Part shown: piece by piece, positions 23,691 to 36,300 of the stretch
How the letters are laid out: each line of letters opens with the position of its first letter
Numbering within the stretch: position 1 is the stretch's first letter
From: Eublepharis macularius
Taxonomy: Eukaryota > Chordata > Lepidosauria > Squamata > Eublepharidae
Direction: 5' to 3'
NCBI RefSeq assembly: GCF_028583425.1
Contig: NC_072795.1
Location: 8,951,001 to 9,015,000 of the forward strand
Length of the DNA stretch: 64,000 bases
Notes under the pieces: model-generated
What the model saw: the letters and a program-made list of their open reading frames with translations, nothing else
Database searches by the model: none
What the model was told of the DNA's origin: nothing
Translations under genes and position numbers: made by a program

Positions 23691-24066
23691 GCCCTATATA
23701 TATGAGAAAACACAGATTTTCTCTGGATATCTGAGAAAGTTCAGAACCAAAGTGCAAAACTCTACTAAACAAACAAACAAACAAACAAACAAATTGCTTT
23801 TGTGCATCCCTGATATTGTATATAAATCATGAACATATGATAAATACTTTTTTGCAGATGACAGATGTGGCAGAAATGGGCCTTTTGCTTGTCTAAACTC
23901 AGATTACACTGGGATTTAATTAAATTCACTTCTGTGCCATTCTTTAAATACTATATATGGAAATTAATGTATCAATAAGGCCGCCATGATCCATGCCTTG
24001 ACAATTACATTCCAAGATAATGTTATGGCGTAAGAAGGTTTTAGATTATCTTTAATAATGGGGACA

Positions 24067-24074
24067 TATAAAAG
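24067..24074 (+). promoter_or_regulatory. TATA box of the CYP2 gene (predicted)
   Basis: TATAAAAG lies 120 bases before the start codon. It would place transcription start near 24097-24105 and give a purine-rich 5' leader of about 90 bases. Position and sequence fit, but no transcript evidence is available. Confidence 0.6.
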
Positions 24075-24193
24075 GGTGTTAGAAGAAGAAAACAAGAGAA
24101 GCAGCAACATCCTCGAGGACAGCAAAGGATCACTGGAGAAAAGTCATCTGAGTTATACTGTAAAGATACAAAAAAGAGAAAAAGACAAACAAA

Positions 24194-24364
24194 ATGCCGT
24201 GGATATGGGCCATTTTGATAGCAGTGCTGGTGTGCCTTCTGATCGTGCGCTTTCTGATACAACTCTGGTCACAGAGGAACTATCCTCCAGGACCTCTTCG
24301 ACTTCCTCTCATTGGAGGAATGTGGCGGGTATTGCCAAACTTTTCTGAAGATATTTTAATTAAG
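24194..24364 (+). CDS. CYP2J-like: CYP2 gene exon 1 (residues 1-57)
   Basis: Begins at ATG with an A at -3 and ends AAG|GTATGC. It encodes the signal anchor [18 protein letters not shown], then [15 protein letters not shown] and DILIK. This ATG is chosen because the hydrophobic anchor follows at once; the ATG at 24058 is in another frame. Phase 0. Confidence 0.93.
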
Positions 24365-27300
24365 GTATGCCTTTTAAAATTATTAAGTTGCTGACTAAGA
24401 GGATAAACAAAGACCGTTTTGAAGTCTATTCTTCCTATGGTGGAAATGTATTTGAAATGGATGTGTTTTCCAGCAGTCCTCTATGCAGCCACATGTGTGA
24501 ATTCTGCCTCAGTATCAAGCTGTGTTTGAAAAACGTTAGGGATTTCAGAAAAAGGGTTAGTCACTTTGGCCCTTCCTCTCAAGAACAGGTCTGTCCACAT
24601 AAACACATGAAGGCGCCTTATAATGAATCAGACCATCTGTCCATCAACATCAGTATTGTCTACTGGAACTGGCAGAAGCTCTCCTGGATCTCAAGTTGAG
24701 GTCTTTCACATCACCTATTAGCGGATCCTTTTTAAGTGGAGATGCTGAGGAATGGACCTGCTGCATGCGAAGCAGATGACCTCTCATTGAGCCACAGCCC
24801 TGTCTCAGAGAGTGCCCTCCTTCAGTTTCTTCATTACCTCCCTATAAATGCTCAAACCAAAGAAATTACACCTGCAGAAGATGGCGGTGGGTGGGTTGTG
24901 CACATATAACTTCTAAAAACAAAATTTGTGGCAAGTGGGCAAGCTGGACTTTTCCTATCTGATCTCTGCTTTCCTTCATACCAGTACCTGTGACTGACAT
25001 AGGCCTCTTCCACATGGTGAACTTTACATTGTGTTTTCTGTGTAGTCAGTCTATGAGGATCGGATCTGCTTTATTCATCTGTTCTGCTCCCTGTACTGCT
25101 TCATTTCTTTAATTCTGCACTCGGAGGGAGTCAAACTGAAGTGGTGTCTGTTTTTTTATTTTTACATTGGAAAAACGCCCCATTTCTGCTGCAGGCTTCC
25201 TGAGGAACACGTCTGTTTCATTAGCTGATTGGCTGTAGTTTCCTCAGCTGAGTTTCCTCAGTTGATTGACTGAGGACTGGTCAGTTTCTTCCCTTGATCA
25301 CTGAAGAATTTATAAGAGGTTTGTGTGTGTGTGTGTGTGTTTTAAATGGCACCAATGTTGTCTTGCTGTTTAAACTAAAAAAAAAACTCAAAAAAGAATG
25401 GACTAAAAAGTACAGAACGCACAGATGAGATGTTTACAATATCACGGAGGATTCAGGGCTCTCTGCAGAGTTCTTTTATATTAGCCATTAGAGGTGGTCA
25501 AGGACTGGAAAAAACCCTCACGGACCATCAGCCCATGCTCCGTCATGTTTTACAGACCATGGACCATGAACTTTTCATGGACCTGCCCCATTCGTGGACC
25601 AGTTTGTTGGTCTGTAGTCTGTCAGTTCCAGGAACCGTAGGAATGCCCCCTTTGCACTCAGAGATGCCAAACTCACAGCAAAGCTTCAGCAGCCTCTCCT
25701 CCAGCTACTCTCCAAGTTTGGCCAAGATTGTATTTTGGAGGTCTGAGCTACAGACCCCCAAAGTGGCTGCCACAGGAAACTTCCAGTTGATACTAGGAGT
25801 CGCAAATGCCAATTGACTTGCATTGGCTTGAAGCGCCAAAAAGTTGCAATGAAGCAAAATCAAACAGAAAAGTGTGGGGGAAGAGCTCCCTCACTCACCA
25901 CACAGGCACCTTCTGAGCCATTGCCTAGAGAATTAATTCTTGCTCCTTGCTCAATACAGAAGAATGGGCACTCTCTGGTTGACAGCCAGCGCTGACTATC
26001 ATGTTTTTAAGGGCTAGGATTGCTGTGGTCTCAAGGCTGTAGAAGGTCTGTTAACGTCCATTCCACTGCTTAGGGAATTGATAGATCGGCGCCAGGCTGT
26101 CTGGACTCACAGACCAATGGACCAGCCCAAATGGGCCAAAGCTCATGAAAAATGTGAGTCCCATGAACCGCATGTTCACAAACCATGAACCTGGGCTGGA
26201 CCGTGTCAAATGTAGGTCTGTTTTGCGGTCCGTGCCCACCTCTATTAGCCATAGTGCAGAGTTTTTACCTTAGAAGTTGCAAGGGTTTTTAAAGAGGAAC
26301 CAACGTTGCAATGTTGCTATTTAATTTTTTTTTTTAAGGAAAGAAACTGGATTAGCTGCTGTTCAATCAATCAGGATGGCAGGGAACTAAAGAGGTGGGT
26401 GAAAGGCAGGGCTAAGCCTCACACCAAATAAAAGATTCTGCGCTTCAAAAAAGCCTCCGTTTGATTTTACTAGAAAAAAAATATTGAGGTATGTATGCAA
26501 GGGGGAAAGCTGCAGAAAAGCTGTGGAAAGATCAGTTCTGTGGCAGATGCAGCCTTTCTCTGTGTGGAATGCAAAAAAAGTCTGCAAAGCAGTTTGGAAA
26601 CTGTACTGGGATATGTCGACTGTGCATGCAGAACTCTGGAGAGAAATTGGTGCCATTTGGGGCCTGAACAGATGAAAAAGGCCCATGCGGAAAATGTCTT
26701 AGGAAAACCAGGAGATGAAGAACTGATGTTCCAAATGTTGCATCACTTAACATACATCAATTGCCCAACAGTTCCTAAAATATATCAATCAAGTACTAGC
26801 TGTGCATAAATTCATAAAAGACACATCTCTAGAGAAAGCAGAGGAAGTGGCCATTTAAGGATGTGCACAGGAATGTTCTTGTATGGATTTATTATCAATT
26901 CGGTTTTTTGTTAGTAATTTTGAATGTATTATTGAAAATTGTTATGGCAGATTTGGATCCATTGTTAGCTATGAAGGACATCTCCATTGGTTAAAGTGGT
27001 AAACCTATTTCTACCTTTAACTGCTTTTGATATGACCAATTTGGTATGAAATTTCGAAGGATTCTATAATTTGGTGGTAAAAAGCTTCCTTGTTTTGTTT
27101 TGGCAATTGTGCAGCATATTGCTGACTCTAACCTTCTCCCCCCAACTAACTGGGAAAGAATTGGAAGGATTGTACCACTCAGCTCCTTCTTGCCAGATCT
27201 CAGGTTAGAGAAAAAAAGCCTCCCTGCTCCAGAATTTTTTGTTTTACTTGTACTAAAGCATGAATTGTTGTATGGGTGAATTCAGGCTGCTGCAGAGCCC

Positions 27301-30300
27301 AGGAGCACTGCAGCGGGACGGGGGGGGGGCAGAATGGGACCTGGCGCACTCCTGTGCCCTGTAGTTGCCCAATTCGGCCCCGATTCGAGTCAAATCAGGT
27401 GGCCGTGGAGCCTGTGAGAGCTGCTTGGTGGCAGAAAGGGTCCCGGAGCATCCCTGCACCCCGCAGCTGCCAGATTCAGCCCAGTCCGTGTGGCTGTGGA
27501 GTCCAGCAGTGCTGCCAGGGGGGCAGAGAGGGCCCTGGAGTGTTCCTGCACTCCACAGTGGGCCAAATTGGGCCTGTTTCTGGCTGAAACTGCCCTACTG
27601 TGGCATGCAGGAGCTTGCTGTGCCATCAGGGAATGTGCCCCAGGAAGTGCATTCCCCCACCTCCCCTCCTATCGGCCTGGCCTCTAAGAGGATGGATGCC
27701 AGGTCTACCTGTCCTGAAAATCTATGGCAGGAAGACCTGGGCTCTGTCAGTCCAGAGGTCAGGTCTACTCAACTTACAAAACTACGGTGAGTTGACCTGG
27801 CCTCTGCAGGTCTGGTGGCCAGGTCTACCCACCTTGTAAAATTACAGTGAGAATTTGGTAATATCAGTTTAACATGATCCAGAAAAAAGCATCCAACAAC
27901 TACAATTATTTTCTGAGGCCCTGTTTTAGGTGCCCTTGCCTTTTGATGGTAGCAACTAGTGGTGGGCACAGACCACATAATGGACCTAATTCTCCCACAT
28001 TTACCTTGTTCATTGTTCACAAATGTGCGGGCTGTGGGCACATGTTTTTTTACGAATGTGCCAAATTTGGGGGCATTCTGTCTGTCTGTCCGTTGGCCCA
28101 TTATGCCAGGATTCCCGCCATCGCTGCTCAATCAATTTCCTAGGCAACGGTGTGAAGTCACCTTCCCCTTTTGGAACACACCAATCTCAGCCCAGGAAAC
28201 CTTGATTGGCAGCTCTGTCAGCCAAACAGAGAGCACCTATTAGAATTTCCTATATAAGAGAAAGTGTGTGAAGTGTGGCTTCAGTTTGCGGGCAGGAGCA
28301 CGAGTTAGCAACTGCTTGCTGTGGAAGTTTTTCTTTTGCATTGCACGTTGCGAGAGCGGCTTGTGCTTTAGCAAGGGGCTTTGGGGCTTTGGTTGCAAGA
28401 GGGCTAACTCTTCCCTCCATTTCTTTTTAATTTTTTTTCACCTTTCAATTCTTGCTTGTTTAGTGAGAGTACTTTTTTATCCTTTTAACTTTTTATTGGG
28501 TTACTCTGATGTCTTTCCCCTTTCAAATCAAATAATAAAAAAGTTTTCAGTCAATCTGTAAAAGGTTATAAATGATGACAACATCAATCAATGAGTGAGT
28601 GGATTACAAGATAGGTTATTTGAATCTACCAGAAATTATTCCTTAAAAAACAAAATAACGCCGTTAAGCTAGGTATATAGAAAAGGAGGGGTGGGGGAGA
28701 GCCCCTGGGGATGGGCAGTATATACATTGAAATATAAATAATAAATAAATAACAACGTAAGCAAACATATCTATTTAAGGTAACAAGACCTTCAGTGTAG
28801 GAAAAACTTTATCCTTAATAAAAATCACCTCATGAGCTGATACATTACACAACAGCTTTCCTACCTCTACAAGAATGCCAACTTGAATAATTCTGTTTCA
28901 TCTGTCCCGTTCTATCACCATCTTCCATCAATGGATAAAGACATGGATAAAGAGCATGGTTTCCAGTTCTGAAAAACACCAGGCTAACAAAACATTCTAT
29001 CCCCGACAATAGCCCTGCAGAGAAGATTAGCACATCAAGTACCAATCCATATGCAAAAGAACCTCCTCAGGATACAGTGAAGCCTCCCGCCATTAGCATT
29101 CCACACCCTGGGAAACTCTTACAGGATGACTCAGCTCAACCCCACCCCTCCTGAGTAGATACAAATGACCTACATCTTTTCCACACTGTGGCACTGAGAG
29201 ATCTCTGTCTTTTGGTGCTACACCTCTGAAGATGCCAGCCACAGCTGCTGGTGAAACGTCAGGAACTACAATGCCAAGACCATGGCAATACAGCCCAGAA
29301 ACCCACAACAACCATCGTTCTCCGGCTGTGAAAGCCTTCGACAATACTTCGACAATACAATGGATAAAGACTTTTAAAATTTTGTCTGGTGTTCCCTCAA
29401 TGTCCGTTTCTCCCTGCATGATGTTTTAATTGCCAGACATTTGTTTTTTTAATAAATGTGTTTTACTCTTGGTGTTAAAATTGATTTTGATAATTTTATA
29501 ATGTTCAGCTTTTAATTGTTATCCTCCTTGCTGTCTTTGATTTGACAGAAAGGCTAAATATAAATTCTATAAATGAAATCAAACCACCCAAAATATCTTT
29601 GAGGGTACTTCTGGGTAAACAAACAACCCCCCCCCCCCACCAGTGGTGGAAGCACCCTTGGACAGACTGTGCCACAGGAATTGCAACTGGGCGTTTGGAA
29701 AGGAAGTGTCCAAGAAGCATGGAGGAGGGGCTATGAGAAGGCAAGAAGCAGGGAAGAGGAGACAACTGGGAAGGAGACTAGGCAGAGAAGAGCTTCACAG
29801 GGCAGCAGAAGAGACGAGGAAGGATGAGGTCAACATAGTCATTTGGAATCATCTTGTCTGCTTGAAGATAACGCTTCTTTTCTCTCTTTTGGTCCAAATG
29901 GCAGCTGGCAAAGCAATACGGAAACATTTACACGATATGGGCAGGGTCTTTGCCCGTGGTGGTATTTTCTGGAATTGAAACAGTGAAAGAAGGCGTGGTC
30001 AAACATTCAGAATATTTTGATGATCGACCAGAAACTCCTTTGTTTAAAGCCTTTGGAGATGACAAAGGTAAGTCCTTCTGAAGAGGGAAAAGTGTTCATT
30101 TAAAGTTGCCAACTCTGGGTTGGAAATCCCCTAGAGATTTGGGGGTGGGGGATAGAGATCTGGAGAATGTGGGACTTAGGGAAGAGAAGGACTTCAACAA
30201 GGTATAATATCATAGAGTCCACCCTCCAAAGAAACCACTTTCACCAAGAAACTGATCTCTGTGCCAAATTAATCATTACAGTGAAATCATGGCCAAGAGG

Positions 30301-33300
30301 GGTCACCGTCACCAGTTCAAAGTGCTGTAAAAGTGCTGCAATGGCAGGATCCTGCCTAGGCATGTGATGTGGAGCTCTTTGTCCTCACATTGTGTTTTTT
30401 CAAGCGTTTCAGCTCCTGACTATGTGTGCTGGACATGAGGGAGAACTCCACACTGCAGGTCCAATCAAGATCAAGCCCTTTCGGCATTTTAAAATCACTT
30501 TAAAATGGCGATGTTGAACCTGTGGTGGCCACAAATCTGCCATCATGTTTAGTTTGGCTTTCTGTCATCTGGAGATCAGTTGCAATTCTGGAAGATCCTT
30601 TGGCCCAACCTGGAGGCTGGCAACTCAATTTTCATGGTTATCTCCTCAGAGAAGTCCTAGAAGACTTTCACACAAAACAAAAACAAGCTCCAATGTATGA
30701 ATACCAACGTAAAAATCTGAAAGCTTGAGATCTCTATTTAGTGGCTGGTGGAAGAAATAACTGCACTGCATAAATTCTGTGTCACTAGGCTCCAAGTCCA
30801 CTATATAATAATCAATTATATCTAGGGTTGCCAGATCCCTCTGTCCTCCTGGCGAGAGGCGGAAGACTGGTACGTACCCTTTCACTGTCCCCTGTTCCTG
30901 GCCTGGGTGATGACGTCACCTCCAGGCCAAATCTGGCCTGATTCAGGCTGCTACGGAGAGTGAGAGCACTGCTGTGCTCCGCAGCAGCCCAATGTGGGCC
31001 TGAATCCAGTTGCTGCAGCACACAGGAGTGTGTTGTGCCACCTGGAAGCATGCCCAGGAGGTGTGTTTCCCCACCACCAGCCAGGTAAGCGAGGGTGGGG
31101 GGTGGGAGCGGGAGATCCCCCACCCATGGCAGGGGACTGGAAAACCTGGTGATATCACAACCGTTCTTACTGGATTTTATAATCCTGAAAGAAGGAATAT
31201 GATCTAATGAAGAAGGCATGGATTTTGAGGAGGCGTTGACAGGAGGAATTTTTGCAGGTGGGAGACCCTAAGGGTATTTTATGCATAGAGACTGAGGGTG
31301 GCAGAAGGATGGTACTAGGAAAAGGAATGCACTTTCACCTTAGATGTATTTACTCACTGGTCAAGATGAAGAAATATTCCTTTGATAATTTCAATCCAAG
31401 GAGTGATTTAGGGTGCATACAGATGTTGTCACAGCAACCCACTGGCAAATCTTGTGGGAAGCACAAATGCAGCAGTTAAGGTTGCCAGCTCTAGACTGGG
31501 AAATTCCCAGAGATTCTGGGTGTGGAGTCTGAAAAGACCGAGGTTTGGGGAGGAGACGGACCTCAGGGAGTTTAATGATATAGAGTGTGTAACCTGTTTT
31601 GTTCAAGAGCAATATCAAATAAATAGATTTATCTAATTTAAGAACTGGGAGAGTTCATGTCTATGACAGTGTGATCCCACCTTGTGACACTTGCGTTTAT
31701 AAATGATTACAATGAACAAACTTGAAAAAACCATCTTATTTGGAACAATACAATAATAAAGCATATATAATAACAATCATGTAACAAAACAGGCCGGTTT
31801 TACTCAAGCAGACCCAGGTCTCAGTCTTTTTGACTACTGTATGGTGGTCAGTCCCTTGAATTAAAGCAACTTGTAGCTGTGCTCTACGTTGAGATGCCTT
31901 CTGTTCTTCGCAGGAGCCCTAAAACATTAATAGAGAGTTCATAGAAAGGAGTGCTTCTGAGGAGAAAGTGTTTCTCCCTGCAGCTTCAGGCCCTCCAGTC
32001 TCTCAGGGAAAATTGCGCCTTTTTTTCCTTATAAGGAATACCCCAACACTTTATCTCCCTCTAGTGGACAAGGGTTACATGTGCACCCTACAAAGCTGCC
32101 ATTTTTTCTAGGGGAACTGATCTCTGTGGCCCAGAGATCAGTTGTAATTCCAGGCCATTTTCAGCCACTACCTGGAGGTTGGCAACCCTAGCAACAGTAG
32201 AGTTTCATGCAGGAATTGTAATTTGTAGAGATGCCATTAAGTAAAATCAGTAGTAAAGAGTTAACTGGAACCTGATTATGGGATGGCGGAAAACTCCACC
32301 CCCTATATTGTTCTCTTACATCCTTTCCTTTTATGTGTTAGTTTGTTGTTGGTTGAGAATAAAGCAGTGTTACGTTCAGCAGCTCCTGTGAGTACAGCAA
32401 TTTATTGTACTACCACAGAGCAATTACAAAAACTTTAATCACAGGCATGTCTACAATTGTTTTATATACTGTATTAGTAGATGGATAGGGATATAACAAC
32501 AACATTTGATTTATACTGCCCTTCAGGACGACTTAATGTTCACTTAGAGTGGTTTACAAAGTATGTGATTATTATCCCCACAACAACAAACACCCTGTAA
32601 GGTGGGTGGGGCTGAGAGAGCTCTGAGAGAGCTGTGACTGACCCAAAGTCACCCAGCTGGCTTCAAGCGGAGGAGTGGGGAATCAAACCCGGTTGTCCAG
32701 ATTAGAGTCCTGTGCTCTTAACTACTACACCAAACTGGCTCCCATAAAAACTACTGTATGAACAAGCCCTAAATTTCTGGACATTGTTCATCCTGTGAAT
32801 GCCTGAAAGCTTATTGTCAGGGCTTTTTTCCTGAGATATAACTCTAGGAGACAGAGAACAATTATAGATCAACATTGCAGTTTATAAAGGATCAGTATTC
32901 ACTAGGAGTACATAGGCAATGCACTTGGTAGTTCCAGGCTAGCAATTCGAAACACTTTTACATGCATTGTTATAATTTTTCGTTGGTATCTTCAGGTATT
33001 CTATTTTCAAACGGTCACACCTGGAAGCAGCAGCGGAAGTTTGCAATACTTACCCTGCGGAAGCTGGGACTGGGGAAGAAAGGCGTCGAATCCAAAATAC
33101 AAGAGGAGGCCCATCAGCTTGTCAACACCTTTTCACATGCAAAGGGTATGTGTTACTAGGAGACACTTTGCCATTGCTGTTGGATACGATTTCCTCTAAC
33201 CTGGCCTAGAGAGGTGCACCAGTTTTTCAGCATTACATAATTCCTATAATTGTGCCTGAGGCATACACATTCACTTTCAGTGGAAAGTTGGGATTCGCAT

Positions 33301-36300
33301 CCACTCTTTCCATGAACATTTATTTTATAGCATCTCTCTGTTTCATTCTGTGCCTGGTTAGGCCTATTATACTTTGTGGCGTGTAGCAATTTATTCAGGA
33401 CCACTGAGGAAGTCCTCTTGGCTGAAATGTGTTCGGCCTGGTGATATTTATATAATTGGAAACTATCCATATGACATCCCTGTGCATATGATATAGTTTG
33501 TTCTGTATTTGTATCAGTCAAGGTGAAGGAGCTAAACTCTAGAACCATACATATATTGTTTTTAAAATGGTTTTATTGTTCTACGTCCTATTAAATATTG
33601 TTGTATTAGTTTTCCATTTTTTGCATTATTGTTTCCATCTGTTTCCTTTGGATTTGTTTTTCTCAATCTTTTTGGTTACCTCATTCATTTTGGATTGGGT
33701 CTCCCCTCCCTTTCATTTCCTCCCCTTACTAGGAGATTAAAGGTAACGGTAGTCCCCTGTGCAAGCACTGAGTCATTCCCATGGAGGAACATCGCATCAC
33801 GACATTTTCCTGGAAGACTTTTTACAGGGTGGTTTGCCATTGCCTTCCCCAGTCATCTACACTTTACCCCCTGGAAACTGGGTACTCATTTTACCGACCT
33901 CGGAAGGATGGAAGGCTGAGACAACCTTGAGCCGGCCATCTGAACCCGGCTTCCACCAGGATCGAACTCAGGTCATGAGCAGAGCTTGGGCTGCAGCATT
34001 GCAGCATACCACTCTGCGCCACAGGGCTCTTCTTACTAGGAGATTACTCCATCATTTATCCCAGTTAGTAGTACTCTGTCTATGGATTCTTGTTTTTCTT
34101 TTAACTCATGAATTTCTCTTGCAAAAACAATATCCAGGTCCAATAGCATCTTAAAGCATCTTAAAGACCAACTGGATTTCCAAGGTTTGAGCTTTCAAGA
34201 GTCAAAGCTTTTACTATCCCATTATTTTATAATCCTGTACTGCTAGATGAGCAAAATTTGAATCCAGTAGCACCTTAAAGACTAACAAGATTTTCCAAAG
34301 TACAACCTTTTGATAGTCAAGCTCCCTTCATGAGTAGGGATCCCAGGTGCCTGCTGGTGGCGGGCAATCGCCAGGCAATTTATTTGCTTGCTTGCCTGTC
34401 CCTGGTGACTGGCAGGAGGTTTCTGGCCACCTGGAGATTTCCTGCCACCAGTAGGCACCCCAGGACCATGTGCAGCGCATGTGCTCCCATGTCTGGCATG
34501 ACAATGTCACTTATGTAAGCGACATCATCATATTTGTGCCTGGAGCATGCAGTTAACACAGGCCCCCTTCCGCATTCACATTCCCCATATAATTTACATT
34601 AGAAACCTTATGCACCACTTGAAAAAGGTCCTTCTGAAGTGTGTGTTTTCTGCCGGGCTTCAACACACGGACTTGATCTCTAGGCCTGAAGACTTTTTCT
34701 CTGGCTTTGGCATCGTACCAGCTTTTGTGCTTCTGCTGGGCTCGACGCATCTCGTCTGCAGCAGCTGCATGCAGTTCTTGCAGGTTCTCTTGGAGTTCTT
34801 GGTGACGACGTCTCAAGACTCTTGATGTCCTCTCTGCCCATCCAAGCTTCTTTCAGGAAGTCCCTCAATCCTCTCACCTGACTTCCAAAGAGTAGCTCGA
34901 AAGAAATGAATCTGGAACTCTCCTGTATCCAAAGAGTAGACACTGAAGTCGCTGTTCCCACTCATTCAGATGTTTGGCAGCAAATGTCTTCAGTTAATGT
35001 GCCGTTGAGCCGTCCATTGAGGGCATTTGCTTGCAGGTGATATGGTGTCATAGTGATGTCCTTGATGACTCAGGACATAAAGGTGGTTCCTAAATCAGTG
35101 ACCATCCCTTGAGGAAAGTCTAGCCTGGCAAATACTGACACTAAAGCATCAGCAACTGTTTTTGCCTCAATGTCCCTCAGAGGCATTGCCTCAATGTCCC
35201 TCAGAGGTTCAGATGGCCGGCTCAAGGTTGTCTCAGCCTTCCATCCTTCCGAGGTCGGTAAAATGAGTACCCAGTTTCCAGGGGGTAAATAGCAAAATCT
35301 ACAAAGACCAAGATATATTTGTTTCCACCAGGGCTTTTTTTCAACGGGATCTCTCTGGATCTCAGATCCGGCACCTCTGAAGAAAGATCACATGACTGGT
35401 GGCCATTGTGTTTCTGGCAGTGCATGCGCACATGTGTGCGCACATGTGATAATAGAGAGATCCACTACCTCTTTTCCCAGAAAAAAAGCCCTGGTTTCCA
35501 CACTGGATGGCTCTCTGTATAGCTCCTACTACGTCCACTCTTATTTTCGGGAAGGCTTCGGTCACAGTCCCTCAGTTTTGTCTTGGGCTTTGGCTACCAA
35601 TTGGCATGCAACACAGGACTTGTAGAAACTCGGATGTCCTTGCTTATGTTTGGCCAGTAGAATCTCCCTTGCACCCGCTCTCAGGTTTTGGTGATGCCTA
35701 GATGTCCTACCATGGGCATCTCATGCGCTAGCTGTAGTATTTGCAGCCTACACTTCCTGGGGAATCACAAACTCTTTTCTCCCAGACAACAGAACATTTT
35801 TACCTCATTGACAGCCTGTAAAATCTCTGGCCTAGTACTTGAAATGTACAAGGGGTTTCTACAGTCACTTCCTGGGTTTTTTTTTTTTTTTGCTTTTAGC
35901 CGCAAGTCTTTCAAGATTTCATCTGTTCTCTGCTCAGCAAGAAATTCTGTAGCCTGAGGTGCTTGCAGCTTCACTAACACTGGGCTTTTCTGTTACTGTC
36001 TACTCTTCGATAGTAACGTCTGTGTTTCTGAAGCCTGAGGCCTACTTCTGGTAATTATATTACAGTTTTTATTTGGGAGGCCAGGCCATTTCCCAATAAA
36101 ACTGGAATATCCAACTCCTTCCATATTCCCATGAGCTATATCTCTTGGAAGACTTTATATCCGATTGGGTTCTCTGCCAAATTCACTTCAAATTCTGGGT
36201 CATTTATTCCTTTGATCATACATGATTTTCCAAGTAAGTACTGATCTTTCCTTTCTAAATGGGATTTTATTAAAGTGATTTCAGCCCCTTTATCTCTCCA

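Noticed and set aside
23955..24060. HNF-type liver factor sites before the TATA box
   Set aside because: Short A+T-rich matches such as TATCAATAAG are expected by chance in this sequence; I could not support them.
32820..32850. CAGGGCTTTTTTCC as another copy of the 165-bp MITE
   Set aside because: Only one terminus is visible and no duplication or right end could be found.
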